A DNA stretch of 64,000 nt from Xestospongia bergquistia (lineage: Eukaryota > Porifera > Demospongiae > Haplosclerida > Petrosiidae): assembly GCA_963965975.1 (NCBI GenBank), contig OZ014411.1, positions 20,612,446 through 20,676,445 of the forward strand, written 5' to 3'. Made by a program: the position numbers and the translations under genes. The number at the start of each line of letters is the position of its first letter. Position 1 is the stretch's first letter. The notes below the pieces were generated by a model, which saw only the letters and a program-made list of their open reading frames with translations, searched no databases and was not told the origin of the DNA. This document shows positions 57,240 through 64,000 of the stretch, in pieces.

Positions 57240-60200
57240 TATTATAGATCCTCTGGCTAGGAGTAGTCTCTGTAGTCTCCACCCATTAAAGGCTGCAAAA
57301 AGACTAGCACGTGGAGTTTGTCATTATCTGAACAAGTAGTAGAGCTTAGTAATTGACTTCCAGATAATTTCGAAGAAGAAATCGACGTTACTAAAATGTG
57401 CGACTATAGCGAGGACATTGATAACGCACCAATACATGGATACGCACCTTGATATGTGATGACAGACGATACGAAGGTCGAAGGCCATGCTATTTCAAGA
57501 CATAATCTATGGGGAATGAGATGTCAGGTAATTTTACTTCTCCTCTTGTTTTTCTAAATCTTAATACTACTAGACCTCTTATGAGTCTAATAATATGTAC
57601 AGTCACTGCTTTAAACATATACAATAATTAGTGTATATCATAAAAGTAGATTTAACTAATAATAGGCCTTTTCATGTAAAGCAGTAAGGAATTCATTAGA
57701 GAGATAATGAATATGGCGTCATTTCCGGGGTACATTCTTGCGCCATTTTGGGGTAGTTTACTGTAGAAGTGAATGGAAAAACACATCAATTTTGAACTTC
57801 AACTGTTTCCCGCCTGTACCGTTTATTCTTATTTTAAAAATATCAATTAAAAGATTGAAAATTGGACTTTACAACAGCGTGCTTTTCATAAGAAGATTTT
57901 GTCGTGATTTTTTTGGAAAAAAGAGACCATTTTACTTCCTGTTTGTCGGCAGCCATTAGGTAAAGTACTGTGCTTGCATTGATAGATGATAATTTTACTA
58001 TATATATAGATTTAAAATGCCTAATTCTTGCTGTATTTGTGGATTAACAAAGGGAAAAGAAAAGGAGATATCAATGTTTCGATTTCCTAGTAATGAAACC
58101 AAGCGTCAATCATGGCTAGCAGCTTTTAATATGAATCCAAGTGAAATATCTGAGCATTCACGAGTTTGCAGTAGACACTTCCTTAATGGTGATTCCTCCA
58201 ATCCTCCTTCATTAAATCTTGGAAGGAAATTTTCATCTCCTAGAAAACTTTCATTAGATCGTGGTAAGAGAGTTTTGAAACGTTCATCTCGTACACCCAC
58301 ACCTGGTCCAACAAGTAAACAAGGGAAGTTGTCAATGTCTCCAATTGATACCATTTACAATACAAGTACAACTGATGATGATACAAATTCATTAACAGCA
58401 TCAATTGGTGAACCATTAATGAGTGATTATAGTGTACATGAGTTACCAGGCTATGAGAGTGATATGGTCATTGATACTGCTCTTAAAACACGTATTGAGT
58501 TCCTTGAAGGTGAAACCAAATATTTGAGATCAGAGTTAACTAGTAAGAGATCATTTTTTTTTAGAATTGAGAATATTTCTTCAAACGACAAACTTGTTCG
58601 ATTTTACACTGGTTTTGAGTCATACGAAGTATTTATGTTATTCACAGAGTTTTTAGGACCAGCAATGTATAATCTAAATTATTGGGGTGAGTCTGAAAAG
58701 AAAACTTCACGTCGATGTAAAAAGAAAACACTAGATCCTCTGAATCAGTTATTTTTAACTCTTGTTAAGTTAAGGTTAAATCTCAAGACAGTGGATTTAG
58801 CATTCAGATTTGGTATATCAACTGGACTAGTGTCAAAGTACATCACAACATGGGTATGCTTTCTATACAAACATTTACAAGAAATAAATTGGACTCCTAC
58901 AATTGATCAAGTTTTTGGAACACTTCCCATAGCATTTAAAGAAAAGTATTCATCTACTTATTGTATTATTGATGCTAGTGAAGTTTTCATCGAAACACCA
59001 TCAGACCTTTTTATGCAATCAAGTACCTGGAGCAACTACAAGCATCATAATACAGCTAAGTTTCTTGTTGGTTGTACACCCAATGGTGTGATCTTTTTTA
59101 TTTCACCACTATATGTTGGATCAGTTTCTGATGTGGAACTGACAAAAGTCTCTGGATTTTTGAATTTACTTGATAACAAAAAAGGCGTATCAGTAATGGC
59201 TGATCGTGGTTTCACCATTCAACATTTACTTAAAGAAAAAGGTGTTTTGTTAAATATCCCACCATTTTTGGAAGGTAGGAAACAATTACCAGCCAATGAA
59301 ATTAAAGAAGGCCGTCAGATTGCTTCTTTGCGTATCCATATAGAAAGAGCTATTGGTCGTATTAAGAATTACAGAATACTTAATGGTACATTTCCTCTCA
59401 CCATGATTCGTCTAGCAAATCAGATTGTTTCTATTTGTGGATGGCTAACAAATTTTCAAACAGCTTTGATTCCATCTTCACAGCTTAACAGTGATGACAA
59501 TGACGATATTGATGATGTCGAAGATTATTTTAAATCAGTTTTAGAGAGTGATTCTGATAGTAGTTATAATGCTGACACTGAACTGACAGATGATGATGAT
59601 TACTAGTTTATTGTCTAATAATAAATTAATTAATTATAATTATTAATCTGACAAATTTCGTACATTCATTCCTAGAACATGCACAGGACAAATAACTTCA
59701 GGAGCAAAGCAGTTATCAAAAAATTCAACAAGTTTAGGTAGAAGATCTTTATCCCAAAAATCCTGATCAAAATCAATACGTTCAACATTAATACCCTTTT
59801 CGGTATAAATGATGAAGTCACACCATTTTCTTCCTGTTATAGCCATCTGCCCTTGGACTTGAGCATAGTATGGATGTGCATGTTTTAATCTAAGTCTTTC
59901 TTGACCATCACTGTCCGTTTCAAGTTCACAGAAAAAATTTCCTGCTTTACAAGCTTCAACTGGAGTGAGATGAGAAAAAGAATACGGGCATTTAACTTCC
60001 GCTAAACCAAATGAGTCCTTGCATGAGGGATCATGAACAACTGCATCAGGTGATGCACCTAAAAATTGATGTTCCTTACAGATAACAAAGCCACATCTTG
60101 AACTTTTTAAATCAATATGACCATGCAAGTGCTGGTATTCACAATATTTTTGAAGAGCAACACCTTCATTCTTTATTCCCCAACATGTAGCTTTTGAAGA

Positions 60201-63200
60201 AAATGATTTTGGATTAAGAATTCTCAGTACTAATGAATGAGGTGAAGTAGATGGACGTCTACGATAAATTTCTCCAAAGTGTGAGGCTGTGAGGCGAAAG
60301 CGCCTAACAGAAAACCACAAAGAAGAGTGACTCTGGTCACGAGTACTTTGTTCAATTTCCCCCATCTGCTGTTCTGATATTTGTAAACTTTTCTTCAACT
60401 CTTCTACACTAAACTGCAACTGACTTTTACTAGGAAGTACAGGAGGCAAAGAATTATCACTACTTGTAGACCAGCACCTACATTCACTGTCTAGTAATAA
60501 AGACACACCCAAACCTTTTCCTTTGACTTTCCTAAGAAATGTTTCCAGTAGTTCATTGGCAGTGCCACGAAACTGAACTGGACGAGGGTCAAATTCAGAA
60601 AGGTTTTCAATACTGTGTTGTCGCCTACGACCATAAGTGTGCTTTTCAAAAGTTCCTTCACTGATCTTTAAATTGCTTTCTTTGCGTTTTGAAGGTTTTT
60701 TCCATTTACATTCATATGATGTAATAGGCAATATATCACATTCGGTTTCTTCTGAAGAATTACTTGCTTGAAAGCTACATGGTGACAAGGCAACTAAAGC
60801 GTGTAATAGTCCTGACACATGGACACAACATGACGATTTTCTATAAACATAAAATCAGCATGTGTTACTATATGCTACAGTAAAACATACCCAGCAGCAC
60901 ATCCACAGCTTGCGACTTCAATTTTACCCAATCCAGCATTGTTACGAAGAAGGATATAAACATCATACAAACCTTGCTTCATTGAAGGAGTCATTTTGCA
61001 CCTTATATGACAAAACAATGGATGACAGCCATTAAGTTCTAGATGTGTTAGCCGACCAGATGACCATAAAGTATATCCGCGCTGAAGAGATCTAAATGCT
61101 CCATCCTTCCCTATATGCTCAGCACCACTGGCGAGGTAAGTGTACATGAGACCTGAAACATGTATTAAATCACTGTTTAGAATGTCATAATGGTATTTAC
61201 CATGAGTTATTGTAGGATTCTTTTTGCCATGTCTTTATGGTTCATTTCATTGATGACTTCCCATCCACTTAATGGTACACTACTAGGTATTTCATCACCA
61301 CCATCAATTGCAAGTAACTGCTTTTTTCGATACAAGTATGACCCATCCACATCAACTACCTTTACATTATTCTTTTTAGCGTCTCTAATCCTACATGTCA
61401 TTTAAATAAATAAAATTAATATATGTCATGTTCAGTGGGTAGGACTGAGGCTTACTTTTCAATAACCTGAGACTTTTTTAGAGAACTAGATATTTGTATA
61501 CCATGGCAAAGAAGCCACCATCGAAGTGCTGGCAAGGTATGCTGCTCTAATGGCTCTTTTAGAGCAGCACCAGCAATATCTTCCTCAGTAAGCTCAGTCA
61601 TTCAACAAACACTGCCAAACAGGAAGTAAAATTGTCTCTTTTTTCCAAAAAAATCACGACAAAATCTTCTTATGAAAAGCACGCTGTTGTAAAGCCCAAT
61701 TTTCGATCTTTTAATTGATATTTTTAAAATAAGAATAAACGGTACAGGCGGGAAACAGTTGAAGTTCAAAATTGATGTGGTTTTCCATTCACTTCTACAG
61801 TAAACCACCACAAAATGGCGCAAGAATGCACCCCGGAAATGACGTCACAGCTCATTACCTGAGAGCCTACATTCCATCGCTTTACATGAAAAGGCCTATT
61901 TATAAAAATGTATTTCTATTTTTAACTACTGTTGATGTCATTTTCAGATAAATCAAACGATGAGACATGTGATAAAGATGAACCTGATGCTGCCATTGTG
62001 TCATCTGAAAATGAAGAAGAGGAGGACATGATCTCTTTATTATCTGATGAAGAAGAGTCTAGTCAACACCCTGACACTCAACCAATGTTAAAGTCCACTA
62101 GTTTAGATTTAACCTCTGAAGATCATCATATGAACATAGCTGATAATAATGATATAATTACTTCATCTCATGATAGTATAGCTGATGATATTGTCAAAGG
62201 AAATGCTGTAAAGGATCAATTAAGTAAGACTATTTGACATGTATATATTCTTGTGATATGTACCATAGAATTTGAAAGTGTAGACAAAGTTATTAGATTT
62301 GATAAAGTGACATCATAAGGATAGCTTGTTGTGATTGTCAAACTTGTATATTCAATAAAACTTTACAGTCTAAATAAGTTATTATATATTAATTGTTTGG
62401 ATACTTATGTTAAAAAGTATACCTAAAGTCTGTATGTTGTGGTCTTACATGTTCAGTCTTTATATAGACCTATACTTTGTTGAATATGACCTTCAAATAT
62501 GATAATTATTATGAAGCAATGAAAATTATGAAATGTAGGTGTGGTCTCATATTAAAAATTCTTGTGACCTATTGAAACTGTATCTTGTTTTACCTTGATT
62601 TCTTGTTGGTTTTGTATTATAAGAAAAAGTTACTTAATTGTGTAAGACATATTCACAGCTAAAGATATAACATTCATCGGTCAAACTTAACTTAAACAAA
62701 GTACATATTACATTTTCTTTATTCAGGTCTATGGGATGGATTGTTAGAAGGACGTATTAAACTTCACAAACCTCTAGTTCTATCAAATCAACTCCCTCCA
62801 CCTGAAACTGCACCTCTATTTCTTACTAATGACACTCAGAGTATAGTTAATAATGGTGAGTGTAAATGAGTTGATATGTTTTAATTAACATAATTAACAG
62901 GTAATGATACCTTTGTAATAAAATCAATGTAATATTCTCTGGTACAGTAATCCTACTTTTAATTGTGTGTATTAATTTTAGAAAATTTTGTAAATACTGT
63001 AAGAATTGATAAAATTTGAACTTGCTAACATTTTTCATGAGTTAACTGATTATGACATAATTGCAAAAATTTAATCTTGCTAATATTTTCACTAATAAAC
63101 AGTACTACTATTGATATGTGATGTTATTAATGTTATAATTGTTTTATTGGAAAGTTATTTTATATATTTTAATATATTTTTTATTTATTATAGCTCAACA

Positions 63201-63486
63201 AGCTCTCCAAACATTATTAGATAATCTTCTTGATCTTCAATTTTGCCTCATGGAAAAGTGGCCAGAAACACAATCCAATGAAATTAGTTCCAATATTGAA
63301 GATGATAGTACTACTACTGATATTGGATTTAGTGATCATTTTCCACAGTGGGTGGGGTCAAATGGAGAGAGGTGTTATGAGTCGTATATAGCAAAGATGC
63401 ATGAACGTTTTCGACCATATCGTGATACTATTCTTGATAAATGGAACACAAAACTTCAGCTGTCTACAGGAAAATTAACCAACAAG
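57240..63486 (+). CDS. AATF: AATF/Che-1 (Bfr2)-like gene, N-terminal exons (partial, upstream part damaged)
   Basis: Exons 61948-62223 (acidic; [16 protein letters not shown]), 62727-62855 ([20 protein letters not shown] then [11 protein letters not shown]) and 63194-63486 ([20 protein letters not shown] then [16 protein letters not shown]) join in phase (1, 1, 0) with good splice sites. They match the AATF leucine-rich region and the start of its conserved C-terminal half. AATF/Bfr2 is a nucleolar factor in small ribosomal subunit maturation and in transcription and apoptosis control. The preceding exon, ending about 57527, carries a stop and a two-base insertion compared with the copy at 41.3 kb, so the 5' part looks broken. 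The C terminus is outside the window. A pseudogene or a gene with an unrecognised first exon are both possible. Confidence 0.8.
57664..57955 (+). repeat. Left terminal inverted repeat of the THAP-DDE/YqaJ element
   Basis: Pairs with about 61612-61897. Long near-identical blocks, e.g. gtttattcttattttaaaaa and gaagattttgtcgtgatttt. The outer 60 bp are less similar, including a 10-bp offset. Confidence 0.92.
58017..59606 (+). CDS. THAP-domain DDE transposase (529 aa)
   Basis: Single open frame starting MPNSCCICG right after the inverted repeat. The THAP zinc finger occupies about residues 1-75, with C5, C8, the FRFP motif, W33 and CSRHF (C and H). A Ser/Pro-rich linker and short helix follow, then a helix-turn-helix-like region ([20 protein letters not shown], about 260-280) and the DDE_4 core: D319 in CIIDASE, D396 in MADRGF, E443 in HIERAIGR. 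Spacing 76 and 46 residues suits the Harbinger/ISL2EU DDE fold. The C terminus is very acidic. All catalytic and zinc ligands look intact, so this may encode an active enzyme that cuts and re-inserts the element. Confidence 0.93.
   Translation: MPNSCCICGLTKGKEKEISMFRFPSNETKRQSWLAAFNMNPSEISEHSRVCSRHFLNGDSSNPPSLNLGRKFSSPRKLSLDRGKRVLKRSSRTPTPGPTSKQGKLSMSPIDTIYNTSTTDDDTNSLTASIGEPLMSDYSVHELPGYESDMVIDTALKTRIEFLEGETKYLRSELTSKRSFFFRIENISSNDKLVRFYTGFESYEVFMLFTEFLGPAMYNLNYWGESEKKTSRRCKKKTLDPLNQLFLTLVKLRLNLKTVDLAFRFGISTGLVSKYITTWVCFLYKHLQEINWTPTIDQVFGTLPIAFKEKYSSTYCIIDASEVFIETPSDLFMQSSTWSNYKHHNTAKFLVGCTPNGVIFFISPLYVGSVSDVELTKVSGFLNLLDNKKGVSVMADRGFTIQHLLKEKGVLLNIPPFLEGRKQLPANEIKEGRQIASLRIHIERAIGRIKNYRILNGTFPLTMIRLANQIVSICGWLTNFQTALIPSSQLNSDDNDDIDDVEDYFKSVLESDSDSSYNADTELTDDDDY
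59643..61601 (-). CDS. SWIM zinc finger-YqaJ nuclease gene of the transposon (4 exons)
   Basis: Exons on the minus strand: 61601-61456 (start [14 protein letters not shown]; a SAP-like [20 protein letters not shown]), 61390-61201 ([20 protein letters not shown]), 61152-60891 and 60840-59643. The 60890-60841 intron separates CGCAAG from [10 protein letters not shown]; joined they form a SWIM zinc finger (CxC..CxH). The last exon has the YqaJ/lambda-exonuclease-like core: [18 protein letters not shown] (metal-binding D), LAEVKCPY (ExK) and [13 protein letters not shown]. About 598 residues. Exon 2 ends one base out of phase with exon 3, best explained by one A missing in an A-run near 61222. 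The nuclease may process transposon ends or gaps; its role is not established by this sequence. Confidence 0.88.
61612..61897 (-). repeat. Right terminal inverted repeat of the THAP-DDE/YqaJ element
   Basis: Reverse complement of the left repeat. The ATG of the nuclease gene lies 10 bp inside it, so the repeat likely carries the promoter for this gene, as the left one does for the transposase. Confidence 0.92.
62224..63193. other. AATF-like introns
   Basis: Two introns (62224-62726 and 62856-63193). The second has about one and a half copies of the unit that is expanded to about six copies at 43645-44004. Confidence 0.7.
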
Positions 63487-63554
63487 GTATGGTATATTGT
63501 AGTTACTTACTGTTAATGTACATGTAGTACTATAATGTAATGTACTGTTTTTAC

Positions 63555-63710
63555 AGTTGACCATTGACCTCTGTTGTTATGTAATCATATACATATATAC
63601 ATTAGGATATAGGGCTGGGGCTAATGTGCTTCAGTTGACCATTGACCTCTGTTGTTATGTAATCATATACATATATACATTGGGATATAGGGCTGGGGCT
63701 AATGTGCTTC
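63555..63710. repeat. 78-bp tandem duplication
   Basis: Two copies beginning cagttgaccattgacctctg and ending gggctggggctaatgtgctt, one difference seen. Confidence 0.95.
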
Positions 63711-64000
63711 AAAGTTTACTGATTATTCTATTCTGTACTGCTTCTGAATCTTTCCCATTATTCCTTTTTTCCCTCCAATTATTCCTACTAATATCTTCAA
63801 TTATTCTCACATTTTAGTATGTTTAATTAAAAATATTTACATCAATAAATTTCATAATGAACAATTTCATCAATTGTTATATTGGAGCATGATTCTTTAG
63901 GAAGCTGTCCTGTTGATCTCCAAAACTAGCTTTAAGCAAGAAAAGTACTCGCCACTAGAACCACTGCACTGACTACTCACGGCTATTTTTTACAACATGT
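63711..64000. other. End of window, presumed intron
   Basis: No AATF exon recognised. A ttag followed by gaagctgtcctg at 63897-63912 could be an acceptor, but the frame after it does not match AATF. Confidence 0.35.

Larger units (their letters stand above)
57664..61897. mobile_element. Two-gene THAP-DDE/YqaJ DNA transposon, ISL2EU-like, nearly complete
   Basis: 4234 bp, ended by AGGCCTTTTCATGTAAAGC and its reverse complement, within inverted repeats of about 285 bp. Flanking AT at 57662-57663 and 61898-61899 is the target duplication. The duplicate locus reads taataatttataa at 42056-42069, with one AT and no element, proving the boundaries. Two convergent genes nearly fill it: THAP-DDE transposase (58017-59606, +) and SWIM-YqaJ nuclease (61601-59643, -), with stop codons 36 bp apart. 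From memory, the Repbase ISL2EU group combines a 2-bp AT duplication, a transposase and a YqaJ nuclease; I did not verify this by search. Confidence 0.93.

Noticed and set aside
57738..57959. 73-codon frame in the left inverted repeat
   Set aside because: The same frame appears in the right repeat (61602-61823) because the repeats are identical; no domain, more likely promoter/5' UTR.
58106..58354. Minus-strand frame over the transposase
   Set aside because: Antisense shadow of a protein with clear THAP and DDE motifs.
1..64000. tRNA or rRNA genes
   Set aside because: I looked for cloverleaf B-box style motifs and rRNA-like conserved words and saw none I could support; a tRNAscan or Rfam run would be decisive.

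Overview
This is an AT-rich, intron-rich animal genome window. Short introns (46-100 bp) with GT..AG junctions sit beside very long repeat-filled introns, and there are no bacterial-style operons. The families present (ankyrin-ROC-COR-death proteins, an AATF homologue, dense THAP, hAT, P-like, Harbinger and piggyBac relics) suggest a sponge such as Amphimedon. That assignment is by recognition, not by alignment.

Region 1 (about 1-32.4 kb, + strand) is the 3' part of one large gene. I traced 14 exons between 911 and 32235. They join with consistent phases (3270 nt, 1089 residues plus stop) and encode seven single-exon ankyrin repeats, an eighth repeat fused to a ROC GTPase-COR module, a death domain, and a C-terminal membrane anchor. 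This is the DAPK1 architecture without a visible kinase (the 5' end lies outside the window) and with an added tail anchor. Its intron 1 is largely a hierarchical tandem repeat. Its intron 3 (12 kb) holds a decayed Gypsy relic, split by a young Gypsy element (16123-20542, near-identical LTRs, 5-bp target duplication) and interrupted by a 37-copy 38-bp minisatellite.

Region 2 (32.4-40.3 kb) is mostly gene-poor, AT-rich sequence with minisatellites. It includes a fossil copy of exon 9 of the upstream gene at 35025-35079.

Region 3 (40.3-57.1 kb) is a graveyard: an RCC1-repeat relic, an AATF pseudogene, a truncated piggyBac fused to a truncated PIF/Harbinger (with its Myb/SANT partner gene), a Copia 3' end, a P/THAP9-like element with 71-bp inverted repeats, a THAP relic and a hAT relic.

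Region 4 (57.2-64 kb) is a second AATF-like locus. One of its introns carries an almost complete two-gene DNA transposon (57664-61897): a THAP-DDE transposase convergent with a SWIM-YqaJ nuclease gene, long inverted repeats and an AT target duplication. The AATF pseudogene at 41-43 kb preserves the empty insertion site, so the element's ends are fixed to the base.
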